NCBI RefSeq assembly: GCF_039543225.1
Contig: NZ_BAABJI010000002.1
Span: 1,984,001 to 2,048,000, forward strand
Length of the DNA: 64,000 nt
Direction: 5' to 3'
Origin: Mucilaginibacter defluvii
GTDB taxonomy: Bacteria; Bacteroidota; Bacteroidia; Sphingobacteriales; Sphingobacteriaceae
The position numbers and the translations under genes were made by a program. This document shows, piece by piece, positions 1-9,028 of this stretch. The notes under the pieces are model-generated. The model searched no databases and was not told the origin of the DNA. It saw only the letters and a program-made list of their open reading frames with translations. The first letter of the stretch is position 1. The number at the start of each line of letters is the position of its first letter.

Positions 1-74
1 CGTAGGCCTGGCAGAAAACCGGGCCTAGGAGTATGGCCATGTGCGGATGAAGGTTTTTTCTGCCTTGATGTTTG

Positions 75-101
75 GTTACTTTGCATCTAAGGTAAAGTAA
101 C
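75..101. repeat. Inverted repeat (REP-like), 8-bp stem
   Basis: GTTACTTT at 75-82 is the exact complement of AAAGTAAC at 94-101, with an 11-base loop. A second small inverted repeat follows at once (CTCTGC 106-111 with GCAGAG 120-125), and a third lies at the window edge (TAGGCC 3-8 with GGCCTA 22-27). The stretch 1-444 has no convincing gene; the short open frames in it are explained by these repeats. Palindromes of this look are commonly dispersed between genes in Bacteroidota; that this one is multi-copy is an inference. Confidence 0.55.
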
Positions 102-182
102 TGGCCTCTGCGGCCAAGAGCAGAGTGACGATAGTTACAGCACTTACTGCTAATCAAAGCACAGTTCATTACCTGTCCTTAA

Positions 183-206
183 CTTCTTTTGTGCGAACAA
201 AAGAAG
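183..206. repeat. Perfect 9-bp inverted repeat
   Basis: CTTCTTTTG (183-191) pairs perfectly with CAAAAGAAG (198-206) around the 6-base loop TGCGAA. It lies in the same gene-free stretch as its neighbours and is probably part of the same repetitive cluster. There is no T-run directly after it, so it does not look like an intrinsic terminator. Confidence 0.55.
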
Positions 207-316
207 CAAAAGTCGCCGGCTGTTTAATTTTCTATCAAAGGCAGTGCATCCACCTGCAACCCGAAAATTAAGAGGCCGGAGGATTAGCTTATGATCGGTC
301 TTCTTTTTAATCCTGT

Positions 317-386
317 CATTTCGACGTAGGAGAAATCTGTACGAGTTAATAACCAAGCGATAGATTTCTCACTATCGTTCGAAATG
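317..386. repeat. Two-step cruciform repeat (REP/BIME-like)
   Basis: An outer stem CATTTCGA (317-324) pairs with TCGAAATG (379-386), and an inner stem GAGAAATCT (330-338) pairs with AGATTTCTC (362-370). An asymmetric internal loop separates the stems and the loop is 23 bases. The nested design and the CATTTCGA/AGATTTCTC words resemble REP-like elements scattered between genes in Sphingobacteriaceae. It ends about 58 bases before the start of the next gene. Confidence 0.6.
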
Positions 387-444
387 GCAATAATTAACAA
401 CACAATCAAAGTCCTCCCCTTTGCGGAGGATTCAGGAGGGGTTC

Positions 445-1245
445 ATGAAAAAAATACTATTCATCGCCATACTAATGGCGGTCACCATAACAACCTATGC
501 CCAGGAGCTTTATGTGAACACCGAGCCGGCCAGCAACATGGCGGCGCGATCATTAGGCATACGGGTAGAAAACCAGGGCTTTTTTGAGCCTGAATACAAA
601 AACCGCAGCACCCTTGAACTGATGTACGGCGCGAGCAAATACTTTATGTTTCATGGCTCGGCCTATATATCGAACTTTTACCAGCAGGGGCAGCACTTTG
701 AGGGCGGCAGCCTGTATGCCAAGTACCGCTTTTTATCATTCGATAGCGTGCAGCGGCATTTTAGGGGGGCGATGTTCGTTAAGGCATCCAGCATTAAAAA
801 TCCGTTGGTCAACCAGGAAATCTCCCTGGAGGGCGATAACTCCGGCCTGCAAAGCGGACTGGTGTTTACGCAACTAATGCACAAGCTGGCCTTATCCGGC
901 TCGGCAAGTTACCTGCGCGGATTTGATAACCGCGGCGGCTACAAATTTGCTGACGGCTATGCACGCAACAGCATCGGCTATACCCTATCGGTAGGCTATT
1001 TGTTATTACCTAAAAAGTATAAAAATTACGATCAGGTAAACCTCAACCTGTATGTGGAACTGCTGGGTAAAACCAACCCGGGCCATGCGCAAAGCTATCT
1101 GGATATAGCCCCAGCCGTACAGCTCATATTTAACAGCGTTTGCCGATTAGATCTGAGCTATCGCACCCCTTTATATAATGATATGACACGCATGAGCAAG
1201 AATATGTATTTGCTGAGGTTTGAGTATAATATCTTCGGGCTATAA
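445..1245 (+). CDS. Probable outer-membrane beta-barrel protein
   Basis: The predicted protein has 266 residues and opens with a typical signal peptide (MKKILFIAILMAVTITTYAQ), so it is exported. The rest alternates short hydrophobic and polar segments rich in Tyr, Phe, Gly and Ser, and its last residues are an aromatic-rich FEYNIFGL. This is what outer-membrane beta-barrels of Bacteroidota look like; I recognise no specific family or substrate. ATG 445 is chosen over an in-frame TTG at 421 because it gives a clean signal peptide and has an unusually strong purine-rich ribosome site (AGGAGGGG) just upstream. A complementary CCTCC at 413-417 could pair with that site. Its 3' end overlaps the extended tail of the convergent gene at 1130-1864. 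Confidence 0.6.
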   Translation: MKKILFIAILMAVTITTYAQELYVNTEPASNMAARSLGIRVENQGFFEPEYKNRSTLELMYGASKYFMFHGSAYISNFYQQGQHFEGGSLYAKYRFLSFDSVQRHFRGAMFVKASSIKNPLVNQEISLEGDNSGLQSGLVFTQLMHKLALSGSASYLRGFDNRGGYKFADGYARNSIGYTLSVGYLLLPKKYKNYDQVNLNLYVELLGKTNPGHAQSYLDIAPAVQLIFNSVCRLDLSYRTPLYNDMTRMSKNMYLLRFEYNIFGL

Positions 1246-1864
1246 GGCAACAGCAAGCCGAGCCCCCCAGCTCCCTAAAGGGGGAGTAATAAACCAAGCT
1301 TTTTATGTAGAAAGCTTGGTTTATTGGTTTATTAAACCCATACTTCTTCCTTGTTTCAGTAATATGTGCCAGGTGATGCCTGCCATGCCATGAGTAGGTA
1401 GCCAAAGTTTTTTTCAGCGAGTTAGCGGCACCGGTTTCGGGGTGGATGAAGGTACGCTCCCATTCTTTTTCGGTGAAACTTTCAAACAGCACGATCATGC
1501 GCTGGTGGATGCCTTCCAGCATTTTTAATGATGGCTCTACAGGTAGGTGATAGTCGGCTTGCAGGGCCCAGTAGGCTTCCTCGTAAGGTTTTATGGTCGG
1601 GCTATCCTCGGTAAGGGCGAGTTTAATGCGGGTAATGGAGTTCATGTGGCTGTCGGCTACATGGTGCACCACCTGCCTAAGTGTCCAGCCGCCTTTGCGG
1701 TAAGGGGTGTTCAGGTCATCGTCATTTAAACCGATAACCGCCTGCCGCAATTGTCCGGGCAACATACGTATATCGTTCATCCAACGGTAAAGGTCATCAT
1801 CCGTGTACGATGCCGGAGGCTGAAATTTCCCTATTGGGTAGCGCATTTGTTCGTCGGTAAGCAT
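1130..1864 (-). CDS. DinB/YfiT-type putative metal-dependent thiol transferase, with run-on C-terminus
   Basis: The first ~178 residues match the YfiT branch of the DinB superfamily: a four-helix protein with three histidines binding a divalent metal. Visible ligands are H68 (VVHHVADSH) and the HxxxH pair H160/H164 (YSWHGRHHLAHI). In Firmicutes such proteins transfer bacillithiol; the thiol used here is unknown. Family members normally stop soon after the last helix, about where KKYGF lies. Here the frame continues for 66 more residues, through a perfect hairpin and 116 bp into the convergent gene, giving an odd Cys/Ser/Tyr-rich tail. A one-base shift near 1325-1335 would produce a stop almost at once, so a lost stop or a sequence error is likely. 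Confidence 0.75.
   Translation of the reverse strand: MLTDEQMRYPIGKFQPPASYTDDDLYRWMNDIRMLPGQLRQAVIGLNDDDLNTPYRKGGWTLRQVVHHVADSHMNSITRIKLALTEDSPTIKPYEEAYWALQADYHLPVEPSLKMLEGIHQRMIVLFESFTEKEWERTFIHPETGAANSLKKTLATYSWHGRHHLAHITETRKKYGFNKPINQAFYIKSLVYYSPFRELGGSACCCLIARRYYTQTSANTYSCSCVSYHYIKGCDSSDLIGKRC
1263..1287. repeat. C/G-rich intergenic palindrome
   Basis: A run of six C is followed by AGCTCCCTAAAGGGGGAG, so C-rich and G-rich arms face each other over a TAAA loop. It directly abuts the terminator-like hairpin 1288-1325. Elements made of CCCCC...TAAAGGGGG are often repeated between convergent genes in this phylum, so I read it as a dispersed repeat; copy number cannot be seen from this window. 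Confidence 0.45.
1288..1325. terminator. Perfect 15-bp hairpin between convergent genes
   Basis: The arm 1288-1302 (AATAAACCAAGCTTT) is the exact complement of 1311-1325, with an 8-base loop. It sits between the stop of the plus-strand barrel gene and the region where the minus-strand DinB-type gene should end, the normal place for a bidirectional terminator. Unusually, the minus-strand reading frame runs straight through it. Confidence 0.6.
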
Positions 1865-1947
1865 GGGCAGAATATATTATGTATTAATTTTTCAGTTCAA
1901 CAAGGTTTTGCCCAAATTAGCGTTTTGTATTTTGTTATTTAAGCCTG

Positions 1948-3762
1948 ATGATAAAAAAGTTACTGCTGCTTTGTGTTTCCCTTCAATGTACTGTTTGTTT
2001 TGCCGAAACCATTAAAACGGATGTTCTTGTGATAGGCGGCAGCGCCAGCGGAACAGCAGCGGCCATACAATGCGCGCGCAGCAACGTAAAAACCATGCTG
2101 ATTGAAACCGGCCCCTGGCTGGGCGGCAGCATGACGGCGGGGGGCATTTGCGTGCTCGACGCGAATAGGAACTTCCAATCAGGCATTTGGGCGGAGTTTC
2201 GCAGGCATATCACAAGTTTCTACAAAAAAACACCCGGGTACGATACCACGCTAAACACCGTACTCCGTTACGAGCCCTATACCGGCGCGGCCATCCTGAA
2301 AAAAATTGCCGATACGGTTAAAAATCTTACTTATAAACTTAACATGCCCTACACCAATCTTAAAAAAGATGGTACCGGCTGGGAAGTTACCATCACCGAA
2401 AAAAATGAACCCATTACCATCAAGGCCCGTGTACTGATTGACGCTACCGAACTGGCTGATGCTGCCACAGTTGTGGGCGTAAAGTTTGATGCCGGTACTG
2501 ACAGCCGCGCCCAAACCGGTGAAGCGCTGGCCCCGGCTAACGCCACATCTGAAATTCAGGATATAAGCTTTGCCGCGATAGTAAAGGACAACGGCCGGGC
2601 GGCTGATCGAACCATAAAAAAACCGGAGGGTTATAATCCCGCGGCGTACAGTTGCCTTAAAGGCACGGACGTAAAAAAACTATTGGCCACAAGCAAACTG
2701 CCGAATGATAAATATCTGATCAACTGGTGCGCTAACCAATACACCGTTTCGGTAGAGCAGCTTACGCCCGAAAACCGTGCCCAGACATTTAAAAAAGCGC
2801 GGTTGCATACATTAGGACTGATTTATTATCTGCAAACGGTACTGGGTTACAAAAGCTTTAGTTTAGAGGAATATAATACGCCCGATAAATTGCCGTACAT
2901 TCCCTTTATCCGCGAATACCAGCGGGCAAACGGCATCTTAAAGTTTACCGTTGATGATATTTATCAGCCATATTCGCGGCCAAATAAATTATATCGTACC
3001 TATATAACCGTAGGTGATGCCTTGCCGATGCAGGCTTATAATGACGATAAGAACAAGGTGAACTATCCGCCGTTTCCGGCTTATGGTATTCCGCTTACCG
3101 CTTTTGTAGCACGTGATGCGGAGAATCTGGTAGTTACGGAAAAAGGCTTATCCGTAAGTCACCTGGCCAATGCCACAACCGCCGACCCTGCCGTGCAGAT
3201 GACGCTGGGGCAAAGTGCCGGGGCCACTGCCGCTTTCCTGGCGTTTTTTAAAACCACTACTAAAAACCTGCATGCACGCGTTATTCAGGGTGAAGTGTTG
3301 GATCATAAAGGATACATTTTTCCAATCAGCGATATTCCTTTCAGCGATCCTTATTTCAGGGCTGTACAGCAGGTATGCGCTACAGGTTTGCTGCAAGGCA
3401 TTTTTAAAACCGAAGGTAACCGCGTGGCCATGATCTTTCAGCCTGATTCCACCATCAACACAGCCGATATAAAACCTTTACTAAACGAATATTATACACG
3501 CGCGTTCATTTGGTTCAACCAAAATAAACCGGGAGAAAAATTTACGGTTGGCAACCTGATGTCGTTCATCAGCGATGTTACCCTGACCGACCCGGAGACG
3601 CTTAAAAAGATTATGCAAAAAAACTGGCGGACCGCCTACAAACTTAAAACAACGTTTGATATGAACCGCCCCGTTACCCGCTACGAGTTTGCGGCGCTGG
3701 CCAACAAATTCATTAACCCGTTTGCCCGCCGGGTTGACCTTACCGGCCGTGTAATCAATTAA
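1948..3762 (+). CDS. Exported FAD-dependent oxidoreductase
   Basis: The 604-residue protein begins with a Sec-type signal peptide (MIKKLLLLCVSLQCTVCFA) and continues directly into a Rossmann dinucleotide-binding segment (VLVIGGSASGTAAAIQ, residues ~26-41, then the acidic strand end LIETG). It matches the FAD-dependent oxidoreductase family (PF12831-like) that is common and often exported in Bacteroidota. A GxxAGATAAF segment near residue 430 fits the second FAD-binding part. The substrate is unknown. There is no twin-arginine motif, so if it is exported by Sec, FAD must be inserted outside the cytoplasm. It is followed after 5 nt by a small lipoprotein gene, so the two are probably co-transcribed. 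Confidence 0.75.
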   Translation: MIKKLLLLCVSLQCTVCFAETIKTDVLVIGGSASGTAAAIQCARSNVKTMLIETGPWLGGSMTAGGICVLDANRNFQSGIWAEFRRHITSFYKKTPGYDTTLNTVLRYEPYTGAAILKKIADTVKNLTYKLNMPYTNLKKDGTGWEVTITEKNEPITIKARVLIDATELADAATVVGVKFDAGTDSRAQTGEALAPANATSEIQDISFAAIVKDNGRAADRTIKKPEGYNPAAYSCLKGTDVKKLLATSKLPNDKYLINWCANQYTVSVEQLTPENRAQTFKKARLHTLGLIYYLQTVLGYKSFSLEEYNTPDKLPYIPFIREYQRANGILKFTVDDIYQPYSRPNKLYRTYITVGDALPMQAYNDDKNKVNYPPFPAYGIPLTAFVARDAENLVVTEKGLSVSHLANATTADPAVQMTLGQSAGATAAFLAFFKTTTKNLHARVIQGEVLDHKGYIFPISDIPFSDPYFRAVQQVCATGLLQGIFKTEGNRVAMIFQPDSTINTADIKPLLNEYYTRAFIWFNQNKPGEKFTVGNLMSFISDVTLTDPETLKKIMQKNWRTAYKLKTTFDMNRPVTRYEFAALANKFINPFARRVDLTGRVIN

Positions 3763-3767
3763 TTGGT

Positions 3768-4181
3768 ATGAAGAATTTAAGGTTAATACTGTTGGTATTG
3801 CTTTGCGGATGTACTGCTGTTACTAAAGATCAAATCGAGGTAACGGTAAGCGGCAAAAACGAGATCAGTATACATGGCGTACCCGCCGAAGCATTAAAAC
3901 ATATAGCGGCTGATACATCCGGCACGGTATGGCAAAGTTTATTACCGGTATATAAGCTGCCTGCCGATGAGGACTTGATAGACGACCAGCCCCAACAACC
4001 CGGAAAGTATAAAATTGTAAACGGTGATGTACTTTTTATGCCTGATACAGCCTTTGTAAAAGGGCAAAAGTATGTTGTTCGTTACTATTATTATGCCGAA
4101 GGCGGAAGCCTTTGGGATATTGTAAGTAAGCGTAACAAGCCGGGCAGCCATCCGTACAATGATATACCTTTTAAACTATAA
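3768..4181 (+). CDS. Small lipoprotein of unknown function
   Basis: This 137-residue protein has a short hydrophobic leader ending in a lipobox-like LLCGC, so it is probably anchored by lipid on Cys. The mature part is polar with no motif I recognise; a Tyr-rich stretch (VVRYYYYAEG) lies near residue 108. It starts 5 nt after the FAD oxidoreductase stop, suggesting a shared transcript and perhaps a partnership at the cell envelope. Confidence 0.6.
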   Translation: MKNLRLILLVLLCGCTAVTKDQIEVTVSGKNEISIHGVPAEALKHIAADTSGTVWQSLLPVYKLPADEDLIDDQPQQPGKYKIVNGDVLFMPDTAFVKGQKYVVRYYYYAEGGSLWDIVSKRNKPGSHPYNDIPFKL

Positions 4182-4189
4182 GAAAGTAC

Positions 4190-4219
4190 TTGAAATACAA
4201 ATAAAAATACTTATATTTG
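4190..4219 (+). promoter_or_regulatory. Bacteroidota-type promoter of the rimP-nusA-infB operon
   Basis: TATATTTG at 4212-4219 matches the TAnnTTTG -7 element exactly, and a TTG at 4190-4192 sits 19 bases upstream as the -33 element. Transcription would start near 4226, just before the G-rich hairpin in the leader. Confidence 0.7.
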
Positions 4220-4232
4220 CATTTGAAATACG

Positions 4233-4258
4233 GAGGGGGCTGGGTAGCCCCCTCTTTT
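4233..4258 (+). terminator. Terminator-like hairpin in the rimP leader (candidate attenuator)
   Basis: GAGGGGGCT (4233-4241) pairs perfectly with AGCCCCCTC (4246-4254) over a GGGT loop and is followed by TTTTATTTT. This is the form of an intrinsic terminator, yet it lies between the promoter and the rimP start, about 35 nt before the ATG. Premature termination here would control the whole operon, which encodes NusA, a factor acting on pausing and termination. Confidence 0.6.
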
Positions 4259-4288
4259 ATTTTACCGATAAAAACGGAATACAAGTAC

Positions 4289-4753
4289 ATGAATATTGAG
4301 CAAAGGGTTACAGAACTTGTTGAAGAGAAGATAGCCGACCGCCCTGACCTGTTCATTGTAAGCATCAAGTTTCACTCGAACAGGAAACTGATGATACTGG
4401 TTGATGGTGATAATGGCATCGGCATTGATGATTGTGTAAAGATAAGCCGCCATGTTGGCTTCCACCTGGAAGAAGAAAACACCATTGAAACGGCATATAA
4501 CCTTGAAGTATCATCACCGGGAATTGATATGCCGCTTACCTTGCCAAGGCAATATGCCAAAAACATAGGCAGGCAGTTATCTGTCAAAACAACCGCAGGT
4601 AACAAGCGCGAAGGCAAACTACTGGCCGCTGATGAAAACACGGTGACCATAGAGGAAAAAGTAAAAGAAAAAGGGAAAAAGGCCGAACTGGTTGAAGCCG
4701 TTATCCCGGTAAATGAAATAAATGAAGCTAAGGTTTTAATATCATTCAAATAA
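4289..4753 (+). CDS. rimP: Ribosome maturation factor RimP
   Basis: RimP (154 residues) helps assemble the 30S ribosomal subunit in the cytoplasm. The usual two-part structure is visible: an N-terminal alpha/beta domain with the conserved VDGDNGIGIDDCVKISR segment and YNLEVSSPGIDMPL, then a C-terminal Sm-like barrel (~90-154). ATG 4289 gives the standard family length; the frame is open further upstream, but that part overlaps the leader hairpin and looks non-coding. It is followed 4 nt later by nusA, the classic rimP-nusA-infB order. Confidence 0.95.
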   Translation: MNIEQRVTELVEEKIADRPDLFIVSIKFHSNRKLMILVDGDNGIGIDDCVKISRHVGFHLEEENTIETAYNLEVSSPGIDMPLTLPRQYAKNIGRQLSVKTTAGNKREGKLLAADENTVTIEEKVKEKGKKAELVEAVIPVNEINEAKVLISFK

Positions 4754-4757
4754 ATAA

Positions 4758-5993
4758 ATGAGCAATATTAATTTAATTGACTCTTTTCAGGAGTTCAAAG
4801 ATTTTAAGAACATTGACCGCCCTACCATGATGAGCGTGCTTGAAGACGTTTTCAGAAGCATGATCAAAAAGAAGTATGGCACCGACGAAAATTGCGACGT
4901 AATTGTTAACACCGATAATGGTGACCTGGAAATATGGCGCACACGCCAGATAGTTGAGGATGGTTTTAGTGAAGATGATGACCTGGAGATTGAGCTTGCC
5001 GAAGCAAAGCTGATTGACGAGGATTACGAAGTTGGTGATGAGCATGTAGAACAGATCACGCTGGAAAGCTTTGGGCGCCGCGCTATTTTAGCCGCACGCC
5101 AAACACTGGTATCAAAAATACTGGAGCTTGAAAAAGACGAGATATTCAAAAAATATAAAGACCGCGTAGGCGAAATTGTAACCGGCGAAGTTTACCAGGT
5201 TTGGAAAAAAGAAACCCTGATTTTAGACGATGAAGGCAACGAGCTTTTATTACCTAAAACAGAGCAGATACCTGCCGACTACTTTAAAAAAGGCGACAAC
5301 GTAAAAGCGGTGGTTTTAAAGGTTGATATGATGAACAGCAACCCGAAGATCATCATCTCGCGTACTGCCCCCGAGTTTTTACAACGCTTGTTTGAGCAAG
5401 AAGTACCGGAGATATTCGACGGTTTGATCACCATCAAAAAGATTGTTCGCGAACCGGGCGAGCGCGCCAAGGTTGCCGTAGAATCATATGACGACCGTAT
5501 TGATCCTGTAGGCGCCTGCGTAGGTATGAAAGGTTCACGTATACATGGTATCGTTCGCGAGTTGAAGAACGAGAACATCGACGTGATCAACTTTACCAAC
5601 AACATTCAGTTATATATACAGCGTGCCCTTTCACCGGCCAAGATAACTTCGATTAAGCTTGACGATGAGAAGAAAACCGCTGCTGTGTACCTGAAGCCTG
5701 ATCAGGTTTCATTAGCCATTGGCCGCGGCGGCCACAACATTAAACTGGCCGGTAAGCTTACCGGTTACGAGATTGATGTTTACCGCGAAGCTGATGAATT
5801 GGAAGAGGACGTTGATATTGAAGAATTCTCAGACGAGATTGACAGCTGGATACTCGACGAGTTTAAACGCGTTGGTTTAGATACCGCCAAATCAGTTTTA
5901 GCCCTTAGCGTTGGCGAACTGGTTAAACGCACTGACCTTGAAGAGGAAACCATAAAAGAAGTACTGTCAATATTGCAAGCGGAATTTGAATAA
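4758..5993 (+). CDS. nusA: Transcription termination/antitermination factor NusA
   Basis: NusA (411 residues) binds RNA polymerase and modulates pausing, termination and antitermination. Domains in order are the N-terminal polymerase-binding domain (~1-125), an S1 domain (~130-200), and two KH RNA-binding domains (GACVGMKGSRI at ~255 and AIGRGGHNIKLAGKLTG at ~320). A short helix-hairpin-helix tail (~365-411) follows an acidic linker. The length fits Bacteroidota NusA, which lacks the duplicated acidic repeats of E. coli. It is transcribed with rimP upstream; the leader hairpin ahead of rimP is a candidate target for NusA feedback. Confidence 0.97.
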   Translation: MSNINLIDSFQEFKDFKNIDRPTMMSVLEDVFRSMIKKKYGTDENCDVIVNTDNGDLEIWRTRQIVEDGFSEDDDLEIELAEAKLIDEDYEVGDEHVEQITLESFGRRAILAARQTLVSKILELEKDEIFKKYKDRVGEIVTGEVYQVWKKETLILDDEGNELLLPKTEQIPADYFKKGDNVKAVVLKVDMMNSNPKIIISRTAPEFLQRLFEQEVPEIFDGLITIKKIVREPGERAKVAVESYDDRIDPVGACVGMKGSRIHGIVRELKNENIDVINFTNNIQLYIQRALSPAKITSIKLDDEKKTAAVYLKPDQVSLAIGRGGHNIKLAGKLTGYEIDVYREADELEEDVDIEEFSDEIDSWILDEFKRVGLDTAKSVLALSVGELVKRTDLEEETIKEVLSILQAEFE

Positions 5994-6056
5994 AATCAAT
6001 TAAGCCGATATAAAATCGTATTTTTGCAAATATTATAAGCAGAGAAAGAATAATAA

Positions 6057-8972
6057 ATGTCAGAAGACAAAAGCATAAAATTAATTAAAGCCGTAAAGGA
6101 ACTGAACATTGGTATGGGTACCATTGTCGATTTTCTTGCTAGCAAAGGGTTTAAAGTTGAAAAACAACCTATGGCAAAGCTGGATAGCGACATGTATACC
6201 ACCTTGTTAAAGGAATTTGCTGCTGACAAGATCATTAAGGAAGAAGCCAAGCAGATCAGTATCGGCAAGATCAGGAAAGAGGAGACGCCGGCGTCGCCTG
6301 AAAAGCCTGCCGAACCGCGTCGCTCTAAGGAGTTCGACAACGAAGAGATATTGATTAAAAACGCGGGCAACTTTACTGCACAACCAGAAAAGACAAAAAC
6401 TGCTGAACCTGCTGCTCCTGAAAAAACAGAAGAGCGCAGCGATAACCTGCCGGGTGTAAAGGTTGTAGGTAAAATTGACCTTGACAGCCTGAACAAGCCA
6501 CAGCCTGCAGCGCCAAAACCGGTAGAGCAGCCTAAACCGGCACCGGCACCAGAAGTTAAGGCCGAAGTAAAACCTGAGGTTAAACCGGAAGCACCTGCCG
6601 CAGCTCCTGTGAAGGAAGAAAAACCAGCCGCTCCGGAACAGCCTAAACAGGCGCCTGTAGTAGCCGAAAACAAACCGGCGCAGCCACAGCAGCCAAAACC
6701 GGAAGCGCAACCTGCACCGGAACAGCCGGCAGCAGAGGGCGACGACGTTATTCGCGCCAAGGCACAACGCCTGACAGGGCCAAACATTGTAGGTAAGATA
6801 CAACTGCCGGTTAACGAGCCGAAACGTAATCCGGTGGCTTCATCATCAAACCCTGGCGCAGCCGACCATAAACGTAAAAGAAAACGTAAAGAAGGCGGAG
6901 GCCCTAACCAACCCGGTGGCCAGCAAGGTCCGGGACAAGGACAAGGCCAGCAAGGCGGTCGTCCGGATTTCAGGAACCGTGGTGGTAATCATCCAGGGGG
7001 TAACAGGCCCGACAATCGTAATCGCAACGCGCAGCCGGGTGCTCCGAAAGAAGAACCGTCTGAAAAGGATATACAAGATCAAATTAAGGCAACACTTGCC
7101 CGCCTTAGCGGTGCAGGTAAGTCAGGTAAATTTGCGCAGCGGGCTAAATTCCGCCGTCAAAAACGTGATGACGTTGCTGCCAATGCCGAGGAACTGGCAA
7201 TGGAGCAGGAAGCACAATCAAGGGTACTTAAAGTAACCGAGTTTGTAACGGCTAACGAGCTGGCCTCCATGATGGACGTACAGGTTACGCAGATCATCTC
7301 TACCTGTATGAGCCTGGGCATGTTTGTATCCATCAACCAAAGGCTGGATGCGGAAACGCTTACCATTGTGGCTGATGAGTTTGGCTACCAGGTTGAGTTT
7401 GTTAAACCGGAAGACGAGGAAGCCAACCTGGAAGAAATCGACGATCCGGCAGACCTGATCCCGCGTGCACCGATTGTTACGATCATGGGGCACGTTGACC
7501 ACGGTAAAACATCATTGCTCGACTTTATACGCAACACCAACGTAATTGGCGGTGAGGCGGGTGGCATAACCCAGCACATTGGAGCCTACGAGGTTACATT
7601 GCCCGAAAATAAAGGTAAGATTACCTTCCTGGATACGCCGGGTCACGAAGCTTTTACGGCGATGCGTGCACGTGGTGCCCAGGTAACAGATATCGTTATT
7701 ATTGTGATAGCTGCTGACGATAGCGTGATGCCGCAAACCCGCGAGGCTATAAACCACGCGCAGGCTGCAGGTGCTCCAATCATCTTCGCTTTCAATAAAA
7801 TTGATAAACCGGGCGCCAATGCCGATAAGGTACGTGAGCAACTGGCTGGGATGAACATACTGGTTGAAGAATGGGGCGGTAAATACCAGTCGCAGGAAAT
7901 TTCAGCCAAATCAGGCCTGAATGTTGACAAGCTGCTTGAAAAAATATTGCTTGAAGCCGAGTTGCTTGAGCTGAAAGCTAACCCTAACAAGCGTGCCGTA
8001 GGTACCGTTATCGAGGCTGCCCTTGATAAAGGCCGTGGTATTGTTACTACAGTGCTTGTACAGGCTGGTCGTTTAAAAGTGGGCGACCCTATACTGGCCG
8101 GCTGTTACAGCGGCCGTGTTAAGGCGTTAACCAACGAGCGCGGTATGCGTGTGGAATCAGCAGGCCCGTCAACACCGGTACAGGTATTGGGTATGCAGGG
8201 CGCCCCTACCGCTGGTGATAAGTTCAACGCGATGGACAGCGAGCCGGAAGCACGTGAAATTGCCAACAAACGTTTGCAATTACAACGTGAACAAGGTTTA
8301 CGTACGCAGAAGCACATCACACTTGATGAGATCGGCCGTCGTTTGGCAGTGGGTAACTTCAAGGAGCTTAATATCATTGTTAAAGGTGACGTGGATGGTT
8401 CAATCGAGGCATTGTCTGACTCATTGCTGAAACTGTCTACCGAGCAGATACAGGTGAACATCATCTCTAAAGCCGTTGGTCAGATCTCAGAGTCTGACGT
8501 ATTGCTGGCTTCAGCATCTGATGCGATCATCATCGGTTTCCAGGTACGCCCATCAGGCGGTGCCCGTAAACTGGCCGAGCAGGAGCAGATCGACATCAGG
8601 CTGTACTCTATCATTTACGACGCGATCAATGAGATCAAGGCGGCGATGGAAGGTATGCTCGCGCCAACCTTTGAAGAGAAGATTGTGGCCAACGTAGAGA
8701 TACGCGAAACCTTCAAGATCAGCAAAGTGGGTACCATTGCAGGTTGTATGGTACTGGACGGCAAGATCACCCGTAACAGCAAGATACGCATCATCCGCGA
8801 GGGTGTGGTAATTTACACCGGCGAACTGGCATCCCTAAAACGTTATAAAGATGACGTGAAAGAAGTGAACGCGGGTTACGAGTGCGGTTTGAACATCCAG
8901 AACTTTAACAATATTGAAGTAGGCGACATTGTTGAAGCTTACGAGAACGTTGAAGTAAAACGTAAACTATAA
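6057..8972 (+). CDS. infB: Translation initiation factor IF-2
   Basis: IF-2 (971 residues) is the GTPase that places initiator tRNA on the ribosome. After a short N-terminal helical domain (~1-60) there is a long low-complexity linker rich in Pro, Ala, Glu, Lys, Gly and Gln (~75-330). The IF2_N domain and the GTPase domain follow: P-loop GHVDHGKTS, switch DTPGHEAF and NKID. Domains III-IV at the C-terminus contain the conserved IIKGDVDGS-like (IVKGDVDGS) segment. It lies 63 nt after nusA; a TATTTTTG at 6019-6026 could be an internal promoter, although I see no good -33 element. An intrinsic terminator ends the operon at 9000-9026. Confidence 0.97.
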   Translation: MSEDKSIKLIKAVKELNIGMGTIVDFLASKGFKVEKQPMAKLDSDMYTTLLKEFAADKIIKEEAKQISIGKIRKEETPASPEKPAEPRRSKEFDNEEILIKNAGNFTAQPEKTKTAEPAAPEKTEERSDNLPGVKVVGKIDLDSLNKPQPAAPKPVEQPKPAPAPEVKAEVKPEVKPEAPAAAPVKEEKPAAPEQPKQAPVVAENKPAQPQQPKPEAQPAPEQPAAEGDDVIRAKAQRLTGPNIVGKIQLPVNEPKRNPVASSSNPGAADHKRKRKRKEGGGPNQPGGQQGPGQGQGQQGGRPDFRNRGGNHPGGNRPDNRNRNAQPGAPKEEPSEKDIQDQIKATLARLSGAGKSGKFAQRAKFRRQKRDDVAANAEELAMEQEAQSRVLKVTEFVTANELASMMDVQVTQIISTCMSLGMFVSINQRLDAETLTIVADEFGYQVEFVKPEDEEANLEEIDDPADLIPRAPIVTIMGHVDHGKTSLLDFIRNTNVIGGEAGGITQHIGAYEVTLPENKGKITFLDTPGHEAFTAMRARGAQVTDIVIIVIAADDSVMPQTREAINHAQAAGAPIIFAFNKIDKPGANADKVREQLAGMNILVEEWGGKYQSQEISAKSGLNVDKLLEKILLEAELLELKANPNKRAVGTVIEAALDKGRGIVTTVLVQAGRLKVGDPILAGCYSGRVKALTNERGMRVESAGPSTPVQVLGMQGAPTAGDKFNAMDSEPEAREIANKRLQLQREQGLRTQKHITLDEIGRRLAVGNFKELNIIVKGDVDGSIEALSDSLLKLSTEQIQVNIISKAVGQISESDVLLASASDAIIIGFQVRPSGGARKLAEQEQIDIRLYSIIYDAINEIKAAMEGMLAPTFEEKIVANVEIRETFKISKVGTIAGCMVLDGKITRNSKIRIIREGVVIYTGELASLKRYKDDVKEVNAGYECGLNIQNFNNIEVGDIVEAYENVEVKRKL

Positions 8973-8999
8973 CAGTAAAATACACTGATATATATTCGA

Positions 9000-9026
9000 G
9001 GCTTGCCGATTGGCAAGCCTTTTTTG
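9000..9026 (+). terminator. Intrinsic terminator after infB
   Basis: GGCTTGCC (9000-9007) pairs with GGCAAGCC (9012-9019) over a 4-base loop, followed by a T-run. It lies 28 nt after the infB stop and 3 nt before the end of the convergent gene at 9029. Confidence 0.9.
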
Positions 9027-9028
9027 TT

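Noticed and set aside
150..356. A short minus-strand frame in the first 400 bases
   Set aside because: It runs through two inverted repeats and its composition is not protein-like; the region is better explained as repeats.
6019..6026. TATTTTTG between nusA and infB as a firm promoter
   Set aside because: It matches the -7 element but no TTTG is found at the right distance, so I mention it only in the infB entry.
6207..6803. A long minus-strand frame inside infB
   Set aside because: It is antisense to the Pro/Ala/Lys-rich linker of IF-2; Arg/Phe/Leu-rich low-complexity translation is typical of such shadows.
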